Assembly: GCF_017302315.1 (NCBI RefSeq)
Contig: NZ_JAFLDT010000031.1
Location: forward strand, 1 to 42,869
Length of the DNA: 42,869 nucleotides
Direction of reading: 5' to 3'
DNA from: Zoogloea sp.
GTDB taxonomy: Bacteria; Pseudomonadota; Gammaproteobacteria; Burkholderiales; Rhodocyclaceae
The translations under genes and the position numbers were made by a program. Shown piece after piece: positions 17,096 to 25,260 of the stretch (the first letter of the stretch is position 1; each line of letters opens with the position of its first letter). A model generated the notes under the pieces. That model had not been told where the DNA came from and made no database searches. It saw nothing but the letters and a program-made list of their open reading frames with translations.

Positions 17096-17105
17096 TTTGA
17101 TTCAC

Positions 17106-17179
17106 GGCGCGATAGCAAAGCGGTTATGCACCGGATTGCAAATCCGTGTAGGTCGGTTCGACTCCGGCTCGCGCCTCCA
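17106..17179 (+). tRNA. tRNA-Cys (anticodon GCA)
   Basis: A 74-nt cloverleaf with acceptor arms GGCGCGA/TCGCGCC, anticodon stem CGGAT/ATCCG around TTGCAAA giving anticodon GCA, and T-loop GGTTCGACTCC. The CCA is encoded. It sits between two identical tRNA-Gly genes. Confidence 0.96.
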
Positions 17180-17192
17180 GGTATAGAACAAG

Positions 17193-17268
17193 GCGGCAGT
17201 AGCTCAGTTGGTAGAGCGCAACCTTGCCAAGGTTGAGGTCGAGAGTTCGAGACTCTTCTGCCGCTCCA
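17193..17268 (+). tRNA. tRNA-Gly (anticodon GCC), copy 2
   Basis: A 76-nt gene identical to the copy at 16991-17066, with encoded CCA. It is the last member of the Gly-Cys-Gly cluster and is followed by a strong terminator 6 bp later. Confidence 0.96.
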
Positions 17269-17274
17269 GCATGT

Positions 17275-17312
17275 AACGGGGAAAACGATGATGCGTTTTC
17301 CCCGTTTTGTTT
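17275..17312 (+). terminator. Rho-independent terminator of the tRNA cluster
   Basis: AACGGGGAAAACG pairs with CGTTTTCCCCGTT in a 13 bp stem with a 6-base loop, followed by a T-rich tract to about 17312. Confidence 0.9.
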
Positions 17313-17889
17313 TGTTCCGTTCTTCTCTCTTTTCGTGTTTCCGGTCGCGCTGTCCTTGGCGCGTGTAGCGCGGCTGACAAGCTCTTGTCGTCAGGATGTC
17401 ACGGTGCTGACGCACGATTGAACATGTCGGCGGCGCTATCGACCCACTCCGGGTCGGGCCGACGGGAGACCAGGATGAAGCAAGTTCTCGATACCCTCGC
17501 CAGAAAGCTGTGCCACTTTGCCTTTGGGCCGGAGGTGAGCGCATTTCTGATGGATGGCCAGTGGCGGGCACCCCTGTTTGTTCCCGATGCTTTCGACGTG
17601 GCTGAAAAGGGCGTCCAGGATCTGCCCGAGATGGCGTCCAGTCCGCGGGAGTTTCTCCGCTGCTGAAGGGCGCGCGGGTTAGGGCTGCAGTCGGCCCCTG
17701 AGCGTCGTCTCGCACCTGCTCACCTGTCGCGGGTTGTGATGGCGGCGGGCTCCTTCTAGTACAATTCAAAGGTTTACGTTGGTCTTGCCGCGTTGTGGCC
17801 CGGTTCCGCATGGGATCGGGCCTTCAGGCCTTTGGGCCTTTGCGCGGTTCCGGCATTTCCGCCGGGCTGGCAGGGTTGAAAGGTCTGGA
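17313..17889 (+). other. Gene-poor stretch between the tRNA cluster and the glycosyltransferase
   Basis: About 580 bases with no recognised gene except the doubtful short ORF at 17475-17666. A TACAAT at 17760-17765 could be the -10 of a promoter for the downstream glycosyltransferase; the nearest -35-like sequence, TTGTGA at 17734-17739, is 20 bp away, which is too far for a good match. No repeats or convincing RNA structures were seen apart from the tRNA terminator. Confidence 0.5.
17475..17666 (+). CDS. Small hypothetical protein (63 aa)
   Basis: An ATG-initiated frame of 63 codons preceded by GGGAGACCAGG, which could serve as a ribosome binding site. The product MKQVLDTLARKLCHFAFG... has an amphipathic N-terminal helix, one Trp, and ends with EFLRC. 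It has no recognisable family, no signal peptide and no membrane segment. The frame is the only plausible coding signal in a 600-base gap, but an ORF of this size can occur by chance in GC-rich DNA. I cannot assign a function. Confidence 0.3.
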   Translation: MKQVLDTLARKLCHFAFGPEVSAFLMDGQWRAPLFVPDAFDVAEKGVQDLPEMASSPREFLRC

Positions 17890-18726
17890 TTGAGCAGCAC
17901 GGAATTTTCGGTATTGATGGCGACGTACGGGCGTGATGATGCAGTGCATCTTGAACAGGCACTCGCAAGTCTGCTGGAGCAGAGCCTCCCCGCGTCGGAA
18001 GTGGTGCTGGTTGAGGATGGGCCGATTGGGGATGCCTCGCGGAGCGTTATCGAGCGGCATCGCGCCAGGCTCAACATCCAGTCAGTCGTGATGCCCCGCA
18101 ATGTCGGCCTGGCCACGGCGCTCAACGCCGGACTGCAGCACTGCCGCCATGAGATCGTCTTCCGTTTCGACAGCGATGACGTGGCGCTTCCGCAACGTTT
18201 CGCCAGTCAGATGTCGGCCTTTGAGACCGTCCCGCAGGTAGACGTGATGGGAAGCTACGCACAGGAAATGGACAGCGCCGGGACGCCGGGCCGGCTCCGT
18301 TCAATGCCCGTCTCCCACGACGAGATTCTCGCCACGCTGTGGGCCTGCCCCCTCATTCATCCCACGGTGGCCTACCGGCGCAGCCGTATCCTCGCCATCG
18401 GCGGATATCGCACTGATTTGCGGCGGAGTGAGGACTACGATCTGTGGTTTCGCTGCGCAAAAGCCGGGATGCGTTTTGCCAACCTCCCGGAAGCCCTGAT
18501 TCTCCATCGTTTTGATGAAACCAGTCATTTGCGCCACGCCTTCCGGGATGCCCTGGAGCGGGCCATGAGTGGCTATCGCGGAGCGAGCCTGCTGGGTATG
18601 CCCCTATGGACGCGTCTGGCCTGCTTCGTACCGCTCCTGCGTGCCGCGCTTCCGCTGCCCTTGCGGCACAGGGCGTACCGCATCCTGTCCAGCTTTGATC
18701 CCCGGCGCCGGGGGCCGGACACCTAG
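17890..18726 (+). CDS. Family 2 glycosyltransferase
   Basis: A 278-residue GT-A fold transferase that probably moves a sugar from a nucleotide donor during surface polysaccharide or glycan synthesis. N-terminal motifs are FSVLMATYGRDD and EVVLVEDGP, then PRNVGLATALNAGLQH and the DxD-type metal site FRFDSDDVALPQRF. The acceptor-side ED motif is in RRSEDYDLWFRCAKAGM. The C-terminus has a weakly hydrophobic stretch (FVPLLRAALPL). TTG 17890 is chosen as start because AAAGG lies 6 bp upstream; an ATG at 17917 would cut into the first strand. It stands alone between tRNAs and a convergent DUF1178 gene, so the substrate cannot be inferred. Confidence 0.88.
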   Translation: MSSTEFSVLMATYGRDDAVHLEQALASLLEQSLPASEVVLVEDGPIGDASRSVIERHRARLNIQSVVMPRNVGLATALNAGLQHCRHEIVFRFDSDDVALPQRFASQMSAFETVPQVDVMGSYAQEMDSAGTPGRLRSMPVSHDEILATLWACPLIHPTVAYRRSRILAIGGYRTDLRRSEDYDLWFRCAKAGMRFANLPEALILHRFDETSHLRHAFRDALERAMSGYRGASLLGMPLWTRLACFVPLLRAALPLPLRHRAYRILSSFDPRRRGPDT

Positions 18727-18733
18727 CCGACGT

Positions 18734-19156
18734 TCAGTGCATGTCGTCCTTGTCCGGTGGCACCGGCAGGACGGGAATGCCTTCCTCGATCAGTTCGATG
18801 ACCTCCTTGCGGTCCGCCTTGCCCCGGATGGCCCGCTCCTCGCTGTCCCCGTAGTGGATGCGGCGGGCTTCCTCCGCGAAACGTTCGCCCACGTCCTCGG
18901 ACTTTTCTGCCGCGCTGCGCAGGGCATCGATCAAGCGAGTGGCGATGGTTTGGGGACTGGGTGCGGTGGATGCGGCAGGCGCCGAATGGGAGGAGGTCTG
19001 GACATAGGGTGCCGAGGGCAGGCGCCTCACTTCCTGGCTTCCGCAGTGGGGGCAGCTCACCAGACCGGCCGCGAGCTGGTTTTCAAAGGCCTCGCCTGAG
19101 GCAAACCAGGCTTCGAAGTGGTGCTCCCGGTCACAGCACAGGTCGAGGACGATCAT
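18734..19156 (-). CDS. DUF1178 family protein
   Basis: A 140-residue protein. The N-terminus MIVLDLCCDREHHFEAWF with a later CPHCGS forms a zinc-ribbon-like cysteine arrangement (about residues 7-8 and 35-38). An Ala/Ser/Pro-rich linker follows, then a helical C-terminal half, RIHYGDSEERAIRGKADRKE, ending IPVLPVPPDKDD, which is highly characteristic of DUF1178. Function is unknown. It is encoded downstream of glgA on the same strand (90 bp gap) and converges on the glycosyltransferase. Confidence 0.88.
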   Translation of the reverse strand: MIVLDLCCDREHHFEAWFASGEAFENQLAAGLVSCPHCGSQEVRRLPSAPYVQTSSHSAPAASTAPSPQTIATRLIDALRSAAEKSEDVGERFAEEARRIHYGDSEERAIRGKADRKEVIELIEEGIPVLPVPPDKDDMH

Positions 19157-19245
19157 GGTTGGGCGACTCCATGGGGTTCATTGCAGCCCCCGGAAGGTCG
19201 GGGCAGGGAGGCCGGATTCAAGCCCCCGTCCGCTGGCCGCGCATT

Positions 19246-20715
19246 CTACTGCAGTTCTGCGCAGACCGAGACGGCCTCCCGATACAGGTCAATGTACTCT
19301 CTGGCCGGCTGTTCCCAGGAAAAATCCTGGCGCATGGCGTTCTGCTGGATGTGCGCCCATCGGGGCTGATCGCGCCAGATGCGGCATACCCTTTCAAGGC
19401 TGGTCCATAGGGCGTGGGGGCTGTCTCCGTCAATCCGAAAGCCGTTACCCCGGTCGGCGGGAAAAGGCGTGTCGCAGTCCACGACCGTGTCGGCGAGGCC
19501 ACCGGTGGCACGCACCACGGGCGGTGTCCCATAGCGCAGGCTGTACATCTGGTTCAGGCCGCAGGGTTCGAAACGGGAGGGCATCAGGAAGCTGTCGGCC
19601 CCGGCCTCGATGCGGTGGGCGAGGGTCTCGTCGAAGCCGATCTGTACCGCGACGTGGGCGGGAAGGCGTTGGGCCAGGGTCTGGAAGCCGGCCTCCATGC
19701 CCTTGTCACCACTGCCGAGCACGACCAGTTGGGCTGGCAGCGCCGGCAGACCATCGGCGATGGCAAGCAGGAGGTCGAGGCCTTTCTGGTGGGTGAGGCG
19801 GCTGATTACCCCGAACAGCGGGCACCCATTGGTGACCGGGAGCCCCATCTGCGCCTGCAGGGCGGCCTTGTTGAGCTGCTTGGCGGCGGGCTCGTCTGCC
19901 GAATAGGGATGGGGCAGGGCGGTATCGGTGGCCGGGTTCCACACGCTGGTGTCAATGCCGTTGAGGATGCCGCGCAGGGCGTCAGCCCGGTAGCGCAGCA
20001 GGGGGGCGAGGCCGTAGCCGAAACGCGGGTCCTGGATCTCCCGGGCATAGGTGGGGCTGACGGTGGACAGCCGGGTGGCAAACTGCAGGCCGGCTTTCAG
20101 GAAGGATAGCTGGTTGTGGTATTCCACCCCGTCAAAGCGCCAGGCATGCCCGGGCAAGCCCAGTCCGGCGAGCATGTCATGACCGAAGCACCCCTGGAAG
20201 GCGATGTTGTGAACGGTGATGACGCTTGCCGCGCCACCCTCGTAGTGCAGGAAGGCGGGCGCCAGGCCACCCTGCCAGTCATTCACATGCACCACGTCGG
20301 GCTGCCAGCCGAGGGGGGAACCCGGCTGGCCGAGCCGGGCGGCGACCCGGGACAGAAGGCCGAAGCGTCGGGCATTGTCGGGTTGGTCCTGGCCCTTGCT
20401 GTCCAGATAGGGGTTGCCGGGGCGGTCGAAGAGCTCGGGGCAATCCAGCAACAGCAGGGGCAGGCCATCGCTGTGGGCGGCCAGCAGGCGGGCGGCGGGC
20501 AGTGCGGGGGCCAGAGCGGGCAGTTCCGCCACGGTCCGGGCGTCTGGAAAGGCGGCCCGCAGCGCGGGATAGCAGGGAATGAGGACGCGGATATCCACTC
20601 CAGCTTGACGCAGGCTGGCGGGCAGCGCGGCAGCGACGTCACCGAGGCCACCGGTCTTGACCCAGGGTGCCATCTCCGAGGTGACGAACAGCACCGAGAG
20701 AGGTTTCACAGCCAT
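19246..20715 (-). CDS. glgA: Glycogen synthase
   Basis: A 489-residue GT5 enzyme that adds glucose from ADP-glucose to the growing alpha-1,4-glucan. The N-terminal ADP-glucose contact KTGGLGDVAAALP is at about residues 20-32. The C-terminal Rossmann domain has VISRLTHQKGLDLLL and the donor-binding region MPSRFEPCGLNQMYSLRYG with TGGLADTV after it. Length is that of bacterial GlgA (about 477). It is the last gene of a five-gene minus-strand operon and overlaps glgP by 10 bp, so it is likely co-expressed with degradation enzymes. Confidence 0.97.
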   Translation of the reverse strand: MAVKPLSVLFVTSEMAPWVKTGGLGDVAAALPASLRQAGVDIRVLIPCYPALRAAFPDARTVAELPALAPALPAARLLAAHSDGLPLLLLDCPELFDRPGNPYLDSKGQDQPDNARRFGLLSRVAARLGQPGSPLGWQPDVVHVNDWQGGLAPAFLHYEGGAASVITVHNIAFQGCFGHDMLAGLGLPGHAWRFDGVEYHNQLSFLKAGLQFATRLSTVSPTYAREIQDPRFGYGLAPLLRYRADALRGILNGIDTSVWNPATDTALPHPYSADEPAAKQLNKAALQAQMGLPVTNGCPLFGVISRLTHQKGLDLLLAIADGLPALPAQLVVLGSGDKGMEAGFQTLAQRLPAHVAVQIGFDETLAHRIEAGADSFLMPSRFEPCGLNQMYSLRYGTPPVVRATGGLADTVVDCDTPFPADRGNGFRIDGDSPHALWTSLERVCRIWRDQPRWAHIQQNAMRQDFSWEQPAREYIDLYREAVSVCAELQ

Positions 20716-23267
20716 ACCATCAGCCCCAGTTCGAACTTATGGGTCAATAGGGCGTGTTCGGGAAAGGCGCGGATGCGGTATTCCAGCTTGCCGCACTGCT
20801 CCGGGGTCAGGTCGAGTTCGAATAGGTGCTCGCCATGGTCCAGGGCGCCGCTGTGGGTGAGGCTGTAACGCCGGGCCCGGCCGTGGTCCGTGTCCGGGCG
20901 CCCGAAGAGGGCCTCCACCGTGACATCCTCCGGCAGCAAGCCACCTAGCTGAACGGCCACCTGCACGCGTACTGCCTGACCGAAGGGCACCCGGCCCGTG
21001 GGGGTTTCCAGGCAGCGCAGGCGGACCCCGGCCCAGGCGTTGCGGATTCGGGTCTTCCAGTCGGCCAGGGCGCGGGCGGGAGCAAAGCCGTCGGCGCCGA
21101 GTCGGCGGCCCTGGCGGGCGGCGGGGGCGTAAAACTTCTGCACGTATTCGCCCACCATGCGGATCACGTTGTAACGGGGCGCAATGGTGGCGATGGAGCG
21201 CTTTGACATGGCGACCCATTCGGGTGAATACCCCATCGGGCCGCTGCGGTAAAAGGTGGGGATGACCTTGTCCTGGAGCAGTTCGTAGAGGGTGCGAGCC
21301 TCCTCCGCGTCCCGACGGGCTTCATCCAGGTGACCCGAAGCGGGCTTGATGGCCCAGCCATTGGGGACGTTCCCCCGGTCGTCGTACCCCTCGCCCCACC
21401 AGCCATCCAGCACCGACAGGTTGATGGCCCCGTTCATGGCAGCCTTCATGCCCGAGGTGCCGGAGGCTTCCAGCGGATAGATGGGGTTGTTGAGCCACAC
21501 GTCCACCCCGGCCACCAGGCGCCGCGAGAGGTGCAGGTCGTAGCCTTCCAGCAGCAGGATGCGGCCTTCGAACTCCGGGCGGGCCGCCATCTCCGCGATG
21601 CGCCGGACGATCTCCTGACCGGGATGGTCGGCCGGGTGAGCCTTGCCGGCGAAGAGGAAGAGGACGGGTCGGTCGGCGTCGCAGATGATGCTGCGCAGGA
21701 CTTCCGGATCGTGAAAGAGCAGCGCGGCGCGCTTGTAAGTGGCGAAGCGCCGGGCAAAACCGATGGTGAGCACATTGGGCTGGCTCGGGTCGGCGAGCTT
21801 GAGCAGCCGATCCAGGTGGGCCGGTGAGCCCTGGTTGCGCAGGTGCTGCTCGCGCACCCGGTCACGCACCAGGTAGAGCAGGTGCGACTTGAGCAACTGG
21901 CGCACGCTCCAGTAGGTCTGGTCGGGGATGCGGTCGATGCCCTCCCAACTGGCGGGGTCGGTCTGGCGTTGCTGCCATCCGACACCGAGATAGCGGTCGA
22001 AGGTTTCGTGCCATTCGGTGGCCAGGAAGGTGGGCAGGTGGACGCCGTTGGTCACGTAGTCCATGGGGTTCTCAGCGGCGCTGAGTTGCGGCCAGAAGTG
22101 GCTGCAGATGCGCGCCGACACGTCGCCATGGATGCGCGAGACGCCGTTCTGGTGGCGGGAGCCGCGGATCGCCAGGGCTGTCATGTTGAAGTCGGTCTTG
22201 CCCGGCTCGGCACCCAGGGCCAGCAGGCGCTCGCAGGTGATGCCGGTATCCCTCTCCCAATGGGAGAAATAGCGCCGGATCACGTCTTCCGCAAAGTGGT
22301 CATGGCCGGCCGGCACGGCGGTGTGGGTGGTGAATACCACGTTCGCGGCGGTGGCCTCCAGGGCCGCGGCAAAGGGCTGGCCCGCGGCCACCAGGCCACG
22401 GATGCGCTCCAGGATCAGGAAGGCGGCGTGGCCCTCATTGACGTGCCAGACAGTCGGCTTCAGGCCGAGGGCGGTCAGGGCGCGCACGCCGCCGACGCCC
22501 AGCAGGATCTCCTGCTCGATGCGGGTATTGCGGTCACCACCGTAAAGGCGGTGGGTGATCTCGCGGTCGTGCTCGGTGTTTTCGGGGAGCCAGGTGTCGA
22601 GGAGGATCAGGCGCACATGCCCGATTCTCACTTCCCAGACCTTGGCCTGCACCGAGCGACCCGGCAGGTCCACCTCGACCCTCAGCTCCCGGCCTTCGGC
22701 GTCATGGAGCGGTGCGACGGGCAAGTCGTCGAAATCCGAATCGGTGTAGGTGGCGTGTTGCTGACCGTCGGCATCCAGGGTCTGGTGGAAGTAGCCCTGG
22801 CGGTACAGCAAGCCGATCCCCACGAAGGGCAGCCCCATGTCACTGGCAGCCTTGCAGTGGTCACCCGCGAGAATGCCGAGGCCGCCGGAATAGATCGGCA
22901 GGCTCTCGTGAAAGCCGAACTCCGCGCAGAAGTAGGCGATCAGATCGTCGTCGCGGAAGGGCCGGCCGTGCACGTGGGCCATCGATGGCAGGTCGTGATA
23001 CGTGTCGTAGGTGGATAGCACCCGAGCCATGCTACCCAGGAAGACCGGGTTCTCCGCCGCTGTGTCCAGGTGTTTCTGGTCGGCACGTTTCAGGAAGGCC
23101 TTGGGGTTGTGATCCACGGCCTTCCACAGGGAACGGGAGAGGCTGGCAAAGAGGGAGCGGGTGGGGCGGTCCCAGCTATACCAGAGGTTGTTTGCCACCT
23201 CTTCGAGGCGTTCAAGGCGCAGGGGAATCCGGGGATTGACTTCGAGTTTATAGACGGTGCCGGTCAT
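20706..23267 (-). CDS. glgP: Alpha-glucan phosphorylase (short GT35 type)
   Basis: An 853-residue PLP enzyme releasing glucose 1-phosphate from alpha-1,4-glucan ends. It begins with the DUF3417-type N-terminal domain (PLRLERLEEVANNLWYSWDR) of the short alpha-glucan phosphorylase subfamily, not the classic E. coli GlgP/MalP layout. The catalytic core has AEFGFHESLPIYSGGLGILAG as adjacent blocks, HVNEGHAAF, and the PLP-lysine motif ASGTSGMKAAMNGAINLS followed by DGWWGEG. A C-terminal extension of about 150 residues follows. Its start overlaps the GH57 glucanotransferase stop in ATGA, indicating coupling. Gene symbol is used for the function, not as proof of orthology to E. coli glgP. Confidence 0.94.
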   Translation of the reverse strand: MTGTVYKLEVNPRIPLRLERLEEVANNLWYSWDRPTRSLFASLSRSLWKAVDHNPKAFLKRADQKHLDTAAENPVFLGSMARVLSTYDTYHDLPSMAHVHGRPFRDDDLIAYFCAEFGFHESLPIYSGGLGILAGDHCKAASDMGLPFVGIGLLYRQGYFHQTLDADGQQHATYTDSDFDDLPVAPLHDAEGRELRVEVDLPGRSVQAKVWEVRIGHVRLILLDTWLPENTEHDREITHRLYGGDRNTRIEQEILLGVGGVRALTALGLKPTVWHVNEGHAAFLILERIRGLVAAGQPFAAALEATAANVVFTTHTAVPAGHDHFAEDVIRRYFSHWERDTGITCERLLALGAEPGKTDFNMTALAIRGSRHQNGVSRIHGDVSARICSHFWPQLSAAENPMDYVTNGVHLPTFLATEWHETFDRYLGVGWQQRQTDPASWEGIDRIPDQTYWSVRQLLKSHLLYLVRDRVREQHLRNQGSPAHLDRLLKLADPSQPNVLTIGFARRFATYKRAALLFHDPEVLRSIICDADRPVLFLFAGKAHPADHPGQEIVRRIAEMAARPEFEGRILLLEGYDLHLSRRLVAGVDVWLNNPIYPLEASGTSGMKAAMNGAINLSVLDGWWGEGYDDRGNVPNGWAIKPASGHLDEARRDAEEARTLYELLQDKVIPTFYRSGPMGYSPEWVAMSKRSIATIAPRYNVIRMVGEYVQKFYAPAARQGRRLGADGFAPARALADWKTRIRNAWAGVRLRCLETPTGRVPFGQAVRVQVAVQLGGLLPEDVTVEALFGRPDTDHGRARRYSLTHSGALDHGEHLFELDLTPEQCGKLEYRIRAFPEHALLTHKFELGLMVWL

Positions 23268-25243
23268 GGCGTACGGGGCTCGATGGTGATCTGGAGTTGG
23301 AGGGTGCAGTCGTCGTCGGGGATCGTCCAGCCAAGGCTGACTTCGGTCGCCTGCATGATTTTCTCAAAGCCCGCTTCCGACTGGGAAACGGTGTGGTGGG
23401 GGCGGCCACAGACCCGGGCCCCGGAGGCGATGGTGAGGCGCAGGAGGCCGCCGAGTACGCCGTCCTCAAGGGTCAGCCCCGCGGCCTCGGGCAGGTCGAG
23501 GGCCTGGCCGAAACCACAGGGAATGTGTCCGTCCTCGAGCACGTAGCGCCCGAGGAAACCGTCGCAGCTAGGCATGGCCAGATTGAGGGTGGTGGTGAGT
23601 TGCTGCCCCGCGAGACCCCTCAGCTGCCAGTGCACGTCGATGGTGGCTGCCGTCACGGTGTAGGTCTTGTCGATGCCCTCGCGCTGGAAGAGAGCCGGGC
23701 TGTCGTCCGCCTGTCGATAGTCAGCCAGGGTGTGGCCGTCCAGCTGGTCCAGCCAGAGGACCCGGGGATGGGGGTCGGGCAGCACATCGGAGGCCTCCAC
23801 CGGATGCTTGAAACGCACGATGTCGTGGGCCGAGGCGATGCCGCTGCCGTCGTGCTGGCTGGGGCCGGCACCGATGCGTTCGTGGTAGTGCTCGCTGTGG
23901 CGGCGCAGGGTGTCGCCGAAATTGTGGGTCAGGGGATAGCTGGACAGTTCGTGGACGGCGCCGAGCCCGTCATCCCGCAGGGCGATCTGCAGCAGTGGAG
24001 TGGTGACGAGGGTCTCCCGGCAGCCATCCAGGTCCATATCGTCAGGGCGGCCGGGGGCTCGGGGCTGCAGGCGATCGAGACCGGCCTCGAGGGTGAGGAT
24101 GTTGTTCCACACGGCCCGGCGCAGGTGGGGCAGGTAGAGCCCGCCGAAGAGCCCGTGCCAGTAGGCGTCGTTGGCCTGGGCACGGTACAAGGCCTCGGTG
24201 AGTTCCGCGGGGGGCGCGGGTAGTGCGGTGAGCCGCGCCGACAGGCCCTGCATGCGCTTGTGCATCCAGTTGGCCTCCGGGTAGCGGGACAGGAAGTTGC
24301 GCCAGATGCCACCACGGATGAAGGGGCGGTGCAGGTCGCCCCGCCCCGCCGCCTTCTCGCTAGCGAGGAGCCGGGCATAGGTGGCGGCTGCCGGCATGGG
24401 CAGGGTCCACTCGTTCATCTCGCTGTAGGAGGCGGTGGGCAGGTACACAATGCCGCGGGTGGCTTGGCGGGCGTGGAAATCGGCGTAGGTGGCGGTGCGG
24501 ATCCTGGGGCTGGCCAGCACGCCTTCGATCAGGGCCTTGAGCCAGCCCCGGTTGTAGACCCAGTCGTAGGTTTCAGGCCAGATGCCGAATTTCTCGATGT
24601 CGTCGAAGTAGATGGCGGCGCTTTGGCCACTGTCGGCCATTTGCTCCAGGTAGGCCACCACCTCATGGGCAGGATGGAAGGGCAGGCGGTAGCGCAGGGC
24701 TTCGGAGATGGGAAAGAGATCGAGGCGGGTGCCATCCTCCTCCGTGCTGAAGTGGCCGTCCAGCTCGCTGGCGCTGCGGCCGGTACAGAAGAAGTGGTAA
24801 TCATCGACGGTCACGTAGCGGATGCCGGTTTCGGCCAGGGCCGGTACGACCGCGGATTCCCATACCCGCTCGGTGAGCCATGCACCCTGCGGGCGTATGC
24901 CGGTCCAGGTGGTGAGCTTATCGTTGAGCGCGGTGAGCTGGCCCACCCTGTCCCGGTGCGGAATTGCGGCGAGCACGGGTTCGGTGTCGCCGGAGCTGAA
25001 CATCTCCACCTGGCCGCGCCGCACCATCCCGGCGAGCATCTCCATGTCGTCCGGAAAGCGCGTGCGCAGCCAGTCCAGCAGCCAGCCGGAGAAATGGGCG
25101 GCGAAGCGGAAGTCCGGGTAGGCGTTGAGGGTTTCCAGGAAGGGCTTGTAGCAGCGCCGGTGGGCATCCTCGATCACTTCGGGGAAATTGCCCACGGGTT
25201 GGTGGGCATGCACACCCAGGAGCAGGGTCACGGCGCGGGTCAA
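23264..25243 (-). CDS. GH57 4-alpha-glucanotransferase-like enzyme
   Basis: A 659-residue enzyme likely to disproportionate or hydrolyse alpha-1,4-glucans. The N-terminal GH57 barrel starts TLLLGVHAHQPVGNFPEV. The nucleophile glutamate is in AWLTERVWES and the acid/base aspartate in IYFDDIEKFGIWPETYDWVY, both like the Thermococcus litoralis 4-alpha-glucanotransferase. That archaeal enzyme is, to my recollection, also about 659 residues. The C-terminal half matches the DUF1925/DUF1926 beta-rich layout. TTG 25243 is chosen over GTG 25231 because GGAG lies 7 bp upstream; the frame runs further upstream only as the antisense or overlap of the neighbouring gene. It lies between a second GH57 gene and glgP. 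Transferase versus amylase activity cannot be decided from sequence alone. Confidence 0.9.
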   Translation of the reverse strand: MTRAVTLLLGVHAHQPVGNFPEVIEDAHRRCYKPFLETLNAYPDFRFAAHFSGWLLDWLRTRFPDDMEMLAGMVRRGQVEMFSSGDTEPVLAAIPHRDRVGQLTALNDKLTTWTGIRPQGAWLTERVWESAVVPALAETGIRYVTVDDYHFFCTGRSASELDGHFSTEEDGTRLDLFPISEALRYRLPFHPAHEVVAYLEQMADSGQSAAIYFDDIEKFGIWPETYDWVYNRGWLKALIEGVLASPRIRTATYADFHARQATRGIVYLPTASYSEMNEWTLPMPAAATYARLLASEKAAGRGDLHRPFIRGGIWRNFLSRYPEANWMHKRMQGLSARLTALPAPPAELTEALYRAQANDAYWHGLFGGLYLPHLRRAVWNNILTLEAGLDRLQPRAPGRPDDMDLDGCRETLVTTPLLQIALRDDGLGAVHELSSYPLTHNFGDTLRRHSEHYHERIGAGPSQHDGSGIASAHDIVRFKHPVEASDVLPDPHPRVLWLDQLDGHTLADYRQADDSPALFQREGIDKTYTVTAATIDVHWQLRGLAGQQLTTTLNLAMPSCDGFLGRYVLEDGHIPCGFGQALDLPEAAGLTLEDGVLGGLLRLTIASGARVCGRPHHTVSQSEAGFEKIMQATEVSLGWTIPDDDCTLQLQITIEPRTP

Positions 25244-25260
25244 GATGGGTCTCCGTCGGG

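Noticed and set aside
21843-23018. A 391-codon open frame opposite glgP, and similar ones opposite the GH57 genes and glgC
   Set aside because: These are antisense shadows of well-supported genes produced by high GC and codon bias; none has a ribosome binding site or family motif.
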